A stretch of 47,726 nucleotides of DNA from Streptomyces roseicoloratus (GCF_004117935.1 NZ_SDOY01000130.1:1-47726); one strand, 5' to 3'. Shown: positions 28,301 to 36,732, numbered from the stretch's first letter. Made by a program: numbers and translations. Notes: generated from the letters alone by a model not told the origin.

Positions 28301-28443
28301 AACGCCGCCGAGACGACGAACACCCGGAATCTCTCCGCACCTGAAGAGGGCCGCGCCGGCACTCAGCCGAGCCGTGGTCACACCGGGGTTCGGCGGTCAG
28401 GCGGTCAGAGCGAGGCCGCTCGACCCTGTCCCAGGTGGATAAC

Positions 28444-28484
28444 AAAACGACCCCCGCTCCGCGTTTCCGCAGATCAGGGGCCGT
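28444..28484 (-). terminator. Terminator of tRNA-Tyr
   Basis: On the minus strand a broken stem (ACG, CCCC and CTGCG with CGCGG, GGGG and CGT) around a GAAA loop is followed by TCGTTTTG. It starts 11 bases after the tRNA 3' end. Confidence 0.65.
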
Positions 28485-28494
28485 TCTTCCACAG

Positions 28495-28576
28495 TGGCGG
28501 CGCCAGGATTCGAACCTGGGTAGGCTACGCCGACGGATTTACAGTCCGCTCCCATTGGCCACTCGGGCACACCGCC
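28495..28576 (-). tRNA. tRNA-Tyr (GTA anticodon)
   Basis: An 82-base class II tRNA with acceptor GGCGGTG/CGCCGCC, anticodon GTA in CGGACT-GTA-AATCCG, a long variable arm and T arm AGGTTCGAATCCT. In S. coelicolor the SLP1 element integrates at a tRNA-Tyr 3' end (from memory). Here that side carries a transposase remnant rather than an SLP1-like element. Confidence 0.96.
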
Positions 28577-28746
28577 ATGGGATTGATGCCTCGGAGCCGC
28601 TTTCTCGGCCGCGCTCCCTGGCAACGACGTAAACAATACCCGATCCCCAGGGGTGCTCCGCCACCTGATGGATCACGGGTTGGCGGCGGTGCGGGTGGCT
28701 ACGCTTTGTGCTGTACCCAACGCATCCGAGCAAGGAGCCTCACCTC

Positions 28747-29238
28747 ATGGCCGACTCCAGTTTCGACATCGTCTCCAAGGTCGAGCGGCAGGAGGTCGAC
28801 AACGCCCTCAACCAGGCCGCCAAGGAGATCACGCAGCGCTACGACTTCAAGGGCACCAACGCCTCGATCTCCTGGTCGGGCGAGAAGATCCTGATGCAGG
28901 CGAACGGCGAGGAGCGGGTCAAGGCGATCCTCGACATCTTCCAGTCCAAGCTGATCAAGCGGGGCATCTCGCTGAAGTCGCTGGACGTGGAGGGCGAGCC
29001 GCAGCTGTCCGGCAAGGAGTACAAGCTCTTCGCCTCCATCCAGGAGGGCATCTCCCAGGAGAACGCGAAGAAGGTCGCCAAGGTCATCCGCGACGAGGGC
29101 CCCAAGGGCGTCAAGGCGCAGGTCCAGGGCGACGAGCTGCGGGTCAGCTCGAAGAGCCGGGACGACCTGCAGGCGATCATCGCGCTGCTCAAGGGCAAGG
29201 ACTTCGACTTCGCCCTGCAGTTCGTGAACTACCGGTAG
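28747..29238 (+). CDS. YajQ-family nucleotide-binding protein
   Basis: A 163-residue protein from ATG 28747, after AAGGAG. It matches the family end to end: SFDIVSKVERQEVDNALNQA, RYDFKGTNASISW, and VSSKSRDDLQAIIALLKGKD. Members bind RNA or cyclic di-GMP (shown in Xanthomonas), but the role in Streptomyces is unknown. It stands alone with a probable own promoter. Confidence 0.95.
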   Translation: MADSSFDIVSKVERQEVDNALNQAAKEITQRYDFKGTNASISWSGEKILMQANGEERVKAILDIFQSKLIKRGISLKSLDVEGEPQLSGKEYKLFASIQEGISQENAKKVAKVIRDEGPKGVKAQVQGDELRVSSKSRDDLQAIIALLKGKDFDFALQFVNYR

Positions 29239-29318
29239 GACCCTTCGCGGCCCTGGCTTCCAGGGTCGTGTCCGAAAACCGCCAGCCCGACTGCGGGTCG
29301 GGCTCGCACACTGGACGT

Positions 29319-29843
29319 ATGACGACGAACAGCACTCTCTACGCCCACGTCGACGGCCCCCTCGGCGCGATGCTCCTGGTGGGGCGGGTCGCCGACGGGG
29401 GTTCCCTCGTGCTGCGGTCGCTGTCGCTGGAGGGGCAGAAGGGCGGGGTCCGCGTCCAGGACGGCTGGACGTGCGACCCTGCGGCGTTCACAGGGGTCGC
29501 GGCGCAGCTCGGCGCGTACTTCGCCGGACGGCGTGAGGGTTTCGACATCCCGTGCGAGGAGTCCGGGACCGACTTCCAGCGCGCCGTCTGGACGGCGCTG
29601 GAGGAGATCCCGTACGGGTCGACCGTCTCGTACGGGGACATCGCCCGTCGGGTCGGGGCGTCCGGGGCCGGTGTGCGGGCCGTGGGCACCGCGATCGGGC
29701 GCAATCCGCTGCTGGTGGTGCGGCCCTGCCACCGGGTGATCGGTGCCGACGGCAGCCTGCGCGGTTACGCGGCCGGGCTCGAGCGCAAGGAGCGGCTGCT
29801 CGCGCTCGAAGGGGTTGTGGCGAACGGCGGCCGACGGGCGTGA
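29319..29843 (+). CDS. ogt: Methylated-DNA--protein-cysteine methyltransferase
   Basis: A 174-residue protein. The alkyl-accepting cysteine is C137 in the motif VVRPCHRVIG. The winged helix VSYGDIARRVGASGAGVRAV precedes it. It directly reverses O6-alkylguanine damage in a suicide reaction. No ribosome site is visible, but CACACT lies 6 bases before the ATG, so the mRNA is probably leaderless. Its stop overlaps the next gene's GTG (GTGA at 29840-29843), coupling two alkylation repair enzymes. Confidence 0.95.
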   Translation: MTTNSTLYAHVDGPLGAMLLVGRVADGGSLVLRSLSLEGQKGGVRVQDGWTCDPAAFTGVAAQLGAYFAGRREGFDIPCEESGTDFQRAVWTALEEIPYGSTVSYGDIARRVGASGAGVRAVGTAIGRNPLLVVRPCHRVIGADGSLRGYAAGLERKERLLALEGVVANGGRRA

Positions 29844-30496
29844 CCGACGGGCTGTTCGCGCGTGAGCGGAGCGAGCCGGCGCCCGGCGTGGTGCACGTGC
29901 CCGGCTGGCTGTCGTTCGCGCGGCAGCGCGAACTGGTGGCGGCCTGCCGGGAGTTCGGGCGCGGTCCGGTGTCGTACGAGCACACGGTCCTGCCCGGTGG
30001 CGGGGTGATGTCGGTGCGCTCGCTGTGTCTCGGGCGGCGCTGGGTGCCGTACCGGTACCTCGAGCCCGAGGAGAATCTGCTCGAACTGCCGGAGTGGCTG
30101 GTCGGGTTGGGGCGGGCGGCGGTGGCGGAGGCGTACGGTGCGGACGAGACGTACGGGGCGGACGAGACGTACGGCGGCTTCGCGCCCGACACCGCGCTGG
30201 TGAACTTCTATGCCGACGGCGCGAAGATGGGCATGCACCAGGACAAGGAGGAGCGGTCGCCCGCTCCTGTCGTGTCGTTGAGCATGGGCGACACCTGTGT
30301 GTTCCGGCTCGGGAACACCGAGAGCCGTGGACGGCCCTGGACCGACGTGGAGTTGGTCTCCGGTGACCTGCTCGTCTTCGGCGGGCCGTCGCGTCTCGCG
30401 TACCACGGGGTGCCCAAGGTGTACGCGGGCAGTGCCGAGCCCGGTCTCGGGCTCGCCGGGCGGCTCAACATCACCCTGCGGGAGACCGGACTGTAG
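29840..30496 (+). CDS. alkB: AlkB-family alpha-ketoglutarate dioxygenase
   Basis: A 218-residue protein starting at GTG coupled to ogt. Iron ligands are H133 and D135 in MGMHQDKEE and H189 in LAYHGVPKV; R208/R214 in GRLNITLR bind 2-oxoglutarate. It oxidatively demethylates 1-methyladenine and 3-methylcytosine. A short tandem insertion in the substrate lid (GADETYGADETYG, residues 100-112) comes from an 18-bp direct duplication at 30140-30175. It converges with the next gene, leaving only 7 bases between stops. Confidence 0.93.
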   Translation: MTDGLFARERSEPAPGVVHVPGWLSFARQRELVAACREFGRGPVSYEHTVLPGGGVMSVRSLCLGRRWVPYRYLEPEENLLELPEWLVGLGRAAVAEAYGADETYGADETYGGFAPDTALVNFYADGAKMGMHQDKEERSPAPVVSLSMGDTCVFRLGNTESRGRPWTDVELVSGDLLVFGGPSRLAYHGVPKVYAGSAEPGLGLAGRLNITLRETGL

Positions 30497-30503
30497 GCGG
30501 CCC

Positions 30504-30773
30504 TCAGCGCTCGCGCGAGTGGCCGAAGAGGATGCGGTAGCCGATCAGCAGCACCAGCGAGCCGCCGATGGCCGACAGCCAGGTCGCGCCGTCGTAGAAG
30601 TCCCGGGTGATGGGGCGGTCCAGGAAGCGGGCGGACAGCCAGCCGCCGAGGAACGCGCCGACGACGCCGATGACCGTCGTGCCGATGAGGCCGCCCGGGT
30701 CGCGGCCCGGGAGCAGGACCTTGGCGATGACTCCGGCGAGCAGGCCGAGAACTATCCAGCTGATGATGTGCAT
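30504..30773 (-). CDS. GlsB/YeaQ/YmgE-family small membrane protein
   Basis: An 89-residue protein from ATG 30773 with three hydrophobic segments (ISWIVLGLLAGVIAKVLL, LIGTTVIGVVGAFLGGWLSA, WLSAIGGSLVLLIGYRILFG). The glycine-rich pattern is that of transglycosylase-associated stress proteins, whose exact role is unsettled. It reads divergently from the permease. Confidence 0.9.
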   Translation of the reverse strand: MHIISWIVLGLLAGVIAKVLLPGRDPGGLIGTTVIGVVGAFLGGWLSARFLDRPITRDFYDGATWLSAIGGSLVLLIGYRILFGHSRER

Positions 30774-30830
30774 GTCCAGGAGGACGCCCGGCGGTCCCGG
30801 GCGGTTGCCGCACCCCCTAGTGTGCGGGGC

Positions 30831-32063
30831 ATGACACAGGAACTGCGCCGCACTCTCGGAGTGTTCGACGCCGTCGTGATCGGGCTCGGCTCGATGGTCG
30901 GCGCCGGGATCTTCGCGGCGCTGGGGCCCGCGGCACGGGCGGCCGGCCCCGGGCTGCTTCCGGCGCTCGGCGTGGCCGCCGTCGTGGCCTACTGCAACGC
31001 GATGGCCTCGGCCCGGCTGGCGGCCCGCTATCCGGCTTCCGGTGGCACGTACGTGTACGGGCGGGAGCGGCTCGGCGCGTTCTGGGGGTATCTCGCGGGC
31101 TGGGCGTTCGTCGTGGGCAAGACGGCTTCGTGCGCGGCGATGGCGCTCACGGTCGGGGCGTACGTGTGGCCCGATCACGCCCACGCGGTGGCGGTCGCCG
31201 CGGTCGTGGTCCTGACGGCCGTCGACTACGCGGGCGTGCAGAAGTCCGCGCTGCTCGCCCGGGTGATCGTCGCGGTCGTGCTCGCCGTCCTCGCGGCGGT
31301 GGTGGTGGCCGCCGCCGGGGCCGGGGAGGCGGGCCGGCTCGCGCTCGGCGGGGACGTGCCGACGGGTGGTGTGCTGCAGGCCGCGGGGCTGCTGTTCTTC
31401 GCGTTCGCCGGGTACGCGCGGATCGCGACGCTCGGCGAGGAGGTCAGGGATCCGGAGCGGACGATCCCGCGGGCGGTGCCGATCGCGCTCGGTGTCGCGC
31501 TGGTCGTCTACGCGGCCGTGGCCGTGACCGTGCTCGGCGTGCTGGGTCCGGGGGGTCTGGCGGCGTCCCCCGCCCCGCTGGCGGACGCGGCGCGGGCGGC
31601 CGGTGCGGACTGGCTGGTGACGGTGGTGACGGTGGGCGCGGCGGTCGCCGCGCTGGGCTCGCTGCTCTCGCTGATCCTGGGCGTGTCGCGGACGACGCTG
31701 GCGATGGCCAGGGACGGTCATCTGCCGGCGACGCTCGCCGCCGTCCATCCGCGTTCCCGGGTGCCGCACCACGCGGAGCTCGCGGTCGGCGCGGTGGTGG
31801 CGGTGGTGGCGGCGACGGCGGACGTGCGGGGCGCGATCGGCTTCTCGTCGTTCGCGGTGCTGGTCTACTACGGGATCGCGAACGCGTCGGCGTGGACGCT
31901 GGGGCGCCGGGAGCGGCCGCTGGCCGTGCTGGGCCTGGCGGGTTGTGGGGCGCTGGCGTTCTCGTTGCCGCCGGAGGCCGTGCTCGCGGGGCTCGGTGTG
32001 CTGGCGGTGGGGGTGGTGGCCCACGCGGTCAGTCGAGGACGACCTGGACCCCCTCGTCCCTGA
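30831..32063 (+). CDS. APC-superfamily amino acid permease
   Basis: A 410-residue transporter with the conserved N terminus VVIGLGSMVGAGIFAALGPA, YPASGGTYVYGRERLGAFWG, AFAGYARIATLGEEVRDPER and about 10-12 membrane segments. Substrate unknown. TAGTGT 7 bases before the ATG and no ribosome site suggest a leaderless mRNA. Its 3' end overlaps the convergent barstar-like gene by 35 bases. Confidence 0.9.
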   Translation: MTQELRRTLGVFDAVVIGLGSMVGAGIFAALGPAARAAGPGLLPALGVAAVVAYCNAMASARLAARYPASGGTYVYGRERLGAFWGYLAGWAFVVGKTASCAAMALTVGAYVWPDHAHAVAVAAVVVLTAVDYAGVQKSALLARVIVAVVLAVLAAVVVAAAGAGEAGRLALGGDVPTGGVLQAAGLLFFAFAGYARIATLGEEVRDPERTIPRAVPIALGVALVVYAAVAVTVLGVLGPGGLAASPAPLADAARAAGADWLVTVVTVGAAVAALGSLLSLILGVSRTTLAMARDGHLPATLAAVHPRSRVPHHAELAVGAVVAVVAATADVRGAIGFSSFAVLVYYGIANASAWTLGRRERPLAVLGLAGCGALAFSLPPEAVLAGLGVLAVGVVAHAVSRGRPGPPRP

Positions 32064-33030
32064 GGCCGTCGACGATCTGCCGGAAGGTCTCGGGAAGGCG
32101 TCGCCCGGCGAACGGCAGGACGCCGAGGCAGGCCCGGGCGACGTCGGAGTGGTGCCAGACCAGGGTGATGCCGCCCAGGTCCTCCTCCATGAGGCGGTGG
32201 CCGGGGCCGAGGACCGCCTCGCCCAGTGCGCAGGAGAAGGTGTCCTCGTCGATGACGTCACGGCCGTCGAGGTGGTACGTGGCTCCGGGGGTGACCTCGG
32301 GGGCCCGATGGCGTCGCCGGAGGGCGAGGTCCATCCAGGCGACGCGGTCGGCGCCGGTGAAGCGGCGCCAGGTGCCGGGCTCGGCGGGGCCCTCGTAGCC
32401 GTGGAAGAGGTCCCAGACCTCCCGTCTCCCGGGCGGTATCAGGCCCGCGCGGGGGAAGCTGACCGTCAGGTCGAGCAGCCCGTGGTGGGTGGCCGAGGTG
32501 TCCCAGGCGACGACGGGGCCGGCCGTGTCCTCGTGCTGTCCGTTCCCGACGCTGTCGAGGACCTGGTAGCGGACCGTCTCGAACTCGGGTGCGCCGGCGG
32601 CGATCGCGTCGCGGAGTGCGCCGCGCGGGGAGCATCCGAGGAAGGTGACGTCCGCATGGGTGCGCTCCGGGGGCTCGGGCGGCGAGATCCGGACCAGGTC
32701 CGCGCAGTGGACGGAGGGCCAGGCGTACGAGCGGCGCGGGCCGCCGTTCGATTCGACGGTGACGGTGTCGCCGTGCGCGCCGAGGACCCGTACGCCGTCG
32801 AGGAAGGACGCCCGGCCGTCGCGCGTGCGGAGGTGCAGGGTGCCGAAGGGCGCGGTGCCTTCGGCGGTGGCCTGGGCGACGGCGCGGGCCAGGTCGCCGT
32901 CCGGTCGGCAGTCGCGTAGTTCGTGAACGGCGCGGGCGGGGTGCGCGGGCTCGCCGTAGAGGCCTCGGACGTCCTTGCACAGGGCGACGGCGTCCGGGCC
33001 GGACATGAGGGCGTATCGGGGGTGCTGCAC
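32029..33030 (-). CDS. Protein with C-terminal barstar-like domain
   Basis: A 333-residue protein from GTG, with TAGGAT six bases upstream and no ribosome site, so likely leaderless. Residues 1-245 have no family I recognise. The last 80 residues resemble barstar (TYHLDGRDVIDEDTFSCALG; GPGHRLMEEDLGGITLVWHH; FRQIVDGLRDEGVQVVLD). Known barstars carry a longer segment with aspartates (barstar Asp35, Asp39) after GPG that bind the RNase. Here it is shortened to HRLMEEDLGG. It may not inhibit a barnase-type RNase. No barnase-like toxin lies next to it. Confidence 0.65.
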   Translation of the reverse strand: MQHPRYALMSGPDAVALCKDVRGLYGEPAHPARAVHELRDCRPDGDLARAVAQATAEGTAPFGTLHLRTRDGRASFLDGVRVLGAHGDTVTVESNGGPRRSYAWPSVHCADLVRISPPEPPERTHADVTFLGCSPRGALRDAIAAGAPEFETVRYQVLDSVGNGQHEDTAGPVVAWDTSATHHGLLDLTVSFPRAGLIPPGRREVWDLFHGYEGPAEPGTWRRFTGADRVAWMDLALRRRHRAPEVTPGATYHLDGRDVIDEDTFSCALGEAVLGPGHRLMEEDLGGITLVWHHSDVARACLGVLPFAGRRLPETFRQIVDGLRDEGVQVVLD

Positions 33031-33110
33031 GGGCGGATCCTAGACGGGCCGCCGGGGTTCCGTCCGGTTCGTTTTTCCCGGCCGGGCGCGCCCTTCTTCG
33101 CCCGCCGGGT

Positions 33111-33210
33111 CGGGCACGCCCGCGTCCCGTCGGGGCGGGCACGCCCGCGTCCCGTCGGGGCGGGCACGCCCGCGTCCCGTCGGGGCGGGCACGCCCGCGT
33201 CCCGTCGGGG
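33111..33210. repeat. Four perfect 25-bp palindromic tandem repeats
   Basis: The unit CGGGCACGCCCGCGTCCCGTCGGGG (written in two parts: CGGGCACGCCCGCGT then CCCGTCGGGG) occurs four times with no difference. Each copy has a small hairpin CGGGC-AC-GCCCG and the join between copies extends it. It lies between the barstar-like gene start and the yccF-like gene stop. Lack of divergence suggests recent slippage or selection. Confidence 0.85.
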
Positions 33211-33217
33211 CGGGGGT

Positions 33218-33625
33218 TCAGCGGACGTTGTAGCCGTACGCGGCGTAGGCCTGGTCCGTGGGGACGATTTCCTTGCCCAGGGGGAGGAGGGAGACGGGGA
33301 TCAGCTTGAAGTTGGCGATGCCCAGGGGGATGCCGATGATCGTGAGGCAGAGGGCGATGCCGGTGGTGATGTGGCCGAGGGCCAGCCACCAGCCGGCGAG
33401 GATCAGCCACAGCACGTTGCCGACGCAGGACGGGGCGCCGGCGTCGCGTCGGTCGACGACGGTGTGGCCGAAGGGCCACAGGGCGTAGAGGCCGATGCGG
33501 AACGCGGCGAGTCCGAAGGGGATGCCGATGATCGTGATGCAGAGCAGGACGCCGGCCAGCAGGTAGCCGAGGAACATCCAGAATCCGCACAGGATCAGCC
33601 ATATGACGTTCAGGATCGTCTTCAC
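33218..33625 (-). CDS. YccF-domain membrane protein
   Basis: A 135-residue protein from GTG with two YccF repeats, each with an IIGIP core (LCITIIGIPFGLAAFRIGLY and LCLTIIGIPLGIANFKLIPV). Four to five membrane segments are predicted. The function of the family is unknown. Its GTG overlaps the htpX stop (GTGA at 33625-33622), so the two are coupled. Confidence 0.88.
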   Translation of the reverse strand: MKTILNVIWLILCGFWMFLGYLLAGVLLCITIIGIPFGLAAFRIGLYALWPFGHTVVDRRDAGAPSCVGNVLWLILAGWWLALGHITTGIALCLTIIGIPLGIANFKLIPVSLLPLGKEIVPTDQAYAAYGYNVR

Positions 33626-34485
33626 GGGCGGTGACCTGCCATCTGTTCGAGCCGGGCGATGCGCTCCGCCATCGGCGGGTGGGTGGAGAACATCCTGGAC
33701 AGTCCCTGTCCCGGACGGAAGGGGTTGGCGATCATCATGTGGCTCGCGGTCTCGATCCGGGGCTCGGGCGGCAGCGGGAGCTGCTTGGTGCCCGCCTCCA
33801 GCTTGCGCAGGGCGCTCGCGAGGGCGAGCGGGTCGCCGGTGAGCTGGGCGCCGGAGGCGTCGGCCTCGTACTCGCGGGAGCGGGAGATGGCCAGCTGGAT
33901 GACGGAGGCGGCGATGGGGCCCAGGATCATGATGAGCAGCATGCCGAGCAGGCCGGGGCCGTCGTCGTCGTCGGAGCGGCCCAGGGGGATCAGCCAGGCG
34001 AAGTTGACCAGGAAGAGGATCACGGAGGCGAGGGCTCCGGCGACCGACGAGATCAGGATGTCCCGGTTGTAGACGTGGCTCAGCTCGTGGCCGATGACGC
34101 CGCGCAGCTCGCGCTCGTCGAGGATCGCGAGGATGCCCTCGGTGCAGCACACGGCCGCGTTGCGCGGGTTGCGGCCGGTCGCGAAGGCGTTGGGCGCCTG
34201 GGTGGGTGAGATGTACAGCCTGGGCATGGGCTGGCGGGCCTGTGTGGAGAGCTCGCGGACCATCCGGTAGAGGGCGGGGGCCTCGAACTCGCTCACCGGC
34301 CGGGCCCGCATGGCGCGCAGGGCGAGCTTGTCGCTGTTCCAGTAGGCGTACGCGTTGGTGCCGAGCGCCACGACGAGCGCGACGATCAGGCCGGTGCGCC
34401 CGAAGAAGCTGCCGATGACGATGATGAGGGCGGAGAGCCCTCCGAGGAGTACGGCGGTCCTCAGCCCGTTGTGCCGGCGGTGCAC
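33622..34485 (-). CDS. htpX: Membrane zinc metalloprotease HtpX
   Basis: The start GTG at 34485 has GGAGGG six bases upstream and gives 287 residues, standard for HtpX; an upstream extension to 34557 is not supported. Two membrane segments precede the active site HELSH (133-137) in GVIGHELSHVYNRD, and the third zinc ligand is E205 in SREYEADASG. A second hydrophobic pair lies between. It degrades misfolded membrane proteins. Stress induction is known in other bacteria but not shown here. Confidence 0.95.
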   Translation of the reverse strand: MHRRHNGLRTAVLLGGLSALIIVIGSFFGRTGLIVALVVALGTNAYAYWNSDKLALRAMRARPVSEFEAPALYRMVRELSTQARQPMPRLYISPTQAPNAFATGRNPRNAAVCCTEGILAILDERELRGVIGHELSHVYNRDILISSVAGALASVILFLVNFAWLIPLGRSDDDDGPGLLGMLLIMILGPIAASVIQLAISRSREYEADASGAQLTGDPLALASALRKLEAGTKQLPLPPEPRIETASHMMIANPFRPGQGLSRMFSTHPPMAERIARLEQMAGHRP

Positions 34486-34664
34486 GGTACGCCCTCCATG
34501 TGGTGCGGCAGGGGAACCCTTCTGTCCAGTGGACCCTCCCTTTCTGGTCAACGCCATGCGGGAGGTACGGGTTCCCCGGCCGCGCCGGGGCGACGCTGTG
34601 CGCCGTTCGGGTGAGTGGGCCCGGGGGGCCTGGGGGCCTGGGGGCCTGGGGCCGGACGGACGCC

Positions 34665-35135
34665 CTAGCGGGCGACCGGGATGGTGACCTTGTCCAGGCC
34701 GGCCTTCAGGAGGGCGTCGGCGACGGGCTCGACCTCGCTGGTGCAGTGGCCGCAGCGGGAGGCGATGGCCGGGATCTCGGTGAAGCAGCGGGGGCAGTCG
34801 CGCTTCTCCGACTTCGGGTCCAGTGCCTCTTCCCTGGCGAACCGCTCCTGGATCTTCCCCATGGGGACGACGATCAGGAAGTAGAGGACGGCGGCGGTGA
34901 TCACGAACGCTATGGCGGCGGCGATCGCCAGGCCGTACGGGAAGACGGTCTTGCCGACGGTGAACTTCGCCTCGCTGAAGTCGCCGACCGAGCCGGTGGC
35001 CAGACCGATGAGCGGGGTGATGAACGCCTTGCTGAAGCCGGTCACGACGGCGGTGAACGCGGAGCCGACGGCCAGGCCGATGGCCATGGAGACGACGTTG
35101 CCGCGAAGTATGAAGTCCTTGAAACCGTTCAGCAC
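34665..35135 (-). CDS. mscL: MscL mechanosensitive channel with C-terminal four-cysteine domain
   Basis: A 156-residue protein from GTG with AAGGAGC upstream. The channel core has FKDFILRGNVVSMAIGLAVG (gate helix TM1) and TM2 AFVITAAVLYFLIVVPMGKI, with a short periplasmic loop. After the usual C-terminal helix (QERFAREEA) comes an added domain with C114, C117, C128 and C131 in DCPRCFTEIP and SRCGHCTSEV, a zinc-ribbon spacing. Ordinary MscL ends near residue 100-150 without it. The pore releases solutes on hypo-osmotic shock. Confidence 0.93.
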   Translation of the reverse strand: MLNGFKDFILRGNVVSMAIGLAVGSAFTAVVTGFSKAFITPLIGLATGSVGDFSEAKFTVGKTVFPYGLAIAAAIAFVITAAVLYFLIVVPMGKIQERFAREEALDPKSEKRDCPRCFTEIPAIASRCGHCTSEVEPVADALLKAGLDKVTIPVAR

Positions 35136-35214
35136 GGGTCCTGCTCCTTGGAGGGTTCTGCTTGTGGGGGGGGTAAGCGTAGTGGGGTCGTGGGGTCGGA
35201 AAGAGGGGGCGGTC

Positions 35215-36732
35215 TCAGAAGAGGGTGTTCGACGCGAAGCGGAGGGCGAGCTGCGGGTAGCCCGACAGCACGACGCCCGCGACGGCGGTGAGCGCGACGG
35301 CCACGGTGACCGGGGCGGGGGCCCGGTGCCGTACGGTCTCGCCTTCCGGCCCGCGGAACAGCAGCGCCGTCCACCGCAGGTAGTAGAAGAGACCGATCAC
35401 GACGTTGACGCCCATGATCACGGCGAGCCAGCCGAGGCCCGCGTCGACGGCCGCCGAGAAGACGGTCACCTTCGTGAAGAGGCCGATGATACCCGGGGGC
35501 AGTCCGGCCAGGTTCAGGAGGAAGAAGCCGAGCGCGAGGGCGGCGGCGGGATGCGCCGCGTACAGGCCCCGGTGGTCGGCGATGCGGTTCTCCGGGTGGG
35601 TACGGGCGACGACGGCGACGACCGCGAAGGCACCGAGGTTCACGACGGCGTACATGAGGGCGTACGCGACGGTCGCGCCGATCTGGTCGTCGCCGGAGTA
35701 CGCGGCGGCGGCGATCGGCACCAGGAGGTAGCCGGCCTGGGCGACGGACGACCAGGCGAGCAGCCGTACCGCGCTCCACGCGCGCGTGGAGGCCTGGCGC
35801 AGGGCGCCGACGTTGCCGACGGTCATGGTGAGCGCGGCGAGCACGGCGAGCGCGGGGCCCCACACGTCGGCGTACGACGGGAAGGCGACGACGGTGACGA
35901 GGATGAGGCCGGTGAAGCCGACGGCCTTGCCGACCACGGAGAGGTAGGCGGCGACGGGCAGCGGCGCGCCGACGTAGGTGTCGGGCACCCAGAAGTGGAA
36001 GGGCACGACGGCCGTCTTGAAGACGAAGCCGACGAGGGTGAGGACGACGCCGGTCTGGGCGAGGGTCTGGAGCTGTCCGGGCACGTCGCCGAGGCGCTGG
36101 GCGACCTCGGTGAGGTGGAGGGTGCCGGTCGCCGCGTAGACGAAGCTGACGCCGAGCAGGGTGACGGCGGTGGCGGTGACGGAGGACAGGAAGAACTTGA
36201 GGGCGGACTCGCTGGACATCCGGTCGCCGCGGCGCAGGCCGACGAGCGCGAACGCGGGCAGCGAGGCGACTTCGAGGGCGACGACGAGGGTGGCGAGGTC
36301 GCGGGAGGCGGGCAGCAGGGCGGCGCCGGCCGCGGAGGACAGCAGCAGGAACCAGTACTCGCCGGCGGGGAGCCGGTCGCGGGTGTCGGCGATCGAGAGC
36401 AGCGCGGTGACGAGCGCGCCGCCGAGCACCAGGAACTGGATGACCAGGGTGAAGTGGTCGGCGGTGTAGCTGCAGGCGCGCAGCTGGGTGTCGGCGGTGA
36501 GGCAGAAGGTGGAGCGGTCGCCTTCGCGCAGGGGTACGAGCAGGGCGACGGCGGCGACGAGTCCGGCGACGGAGGTCCAGCCGAGGAGCTGTTTGCGGGC
36601 CGCCGGGACGAACAGGTCGGCGACGAGGACGACGAGCGCGACCAGGGCGGTGAGGGTGGGCGGGGCGATGGCCAGCCAGTCGACGGACTGGACGAGGCTG
36701 GGTGCCGCGGCCGTGGCGGTCTCTGGGCTCAC
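35215..36732 (-). CDS. nuoN: NADH-quinone oxidoreductase subunit N (second cluster)
   Basis: A 505-residue antiporter-like subunit starting at GTG coupled to nuoM (GTGA). Conserved segments are FVFKTAVVPFHFWVPDTYVG (a proton-channel lysine and the PDxY turn) and LAWSSVAQAGYLL, with about 14 membrane helices. It is the last gene of the operon. Confidence 0.95.
   Translation of the reverse strand: MSPETATAAAPSLVQSVDWLAIAPPTLTALVALVVLVADLFVPAARKQLLGWTSVAGLVAAVALLVPLREGDRSTFCLTADTQLRACSYTADHFTLVIQFLVLGGALVTALLSIADTRDRLPAGEYWFLLLSSAAGAALLPASRDLATLVVALEVASLPAFALVGLRRGDRMSSESALKFFLSSVTATAVTLLGVSFVYAATGTLHLTEVAQRLGDVPGQLQTLAQTGVVLTLVGFVFKTAVVPFHFWVPDTYVGAPLPVAAYLSVVGKAVGFTGLILVTVVAFPSYADVWGPALAVLAALTMTVGNVGALRQASTRAWSAVRLLAWSSVAQAGYLLVPIAAAAYSGDDQIGATVAYALMYAVVNLGAFAVVAVVARTHPENRIADHRGLYAAHPAAALALGFFLLNLAGLPPGIIGLFTKVTVFSAAVDAGLGWLAVIMGVNVVIGLFYYLRWTALLFRGPEGETVRHRAPAPVTVAVALTAVAGVVLSGYPQLALRFASNTLF

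Noticed and set aside
28252..28539. 11-base match (GCCGACGGATT) between 28252-28262 and tRNA-Tyr 28529-28539 as an att remnant
   Set aside because: Too short, internal to the tRNA rather than at its 3' end, and flanking bases do not align.
33111..33210. CRISPR array
   Set aside because: Repeats are directly adjacent with no spacers and no cas genes are in the window.
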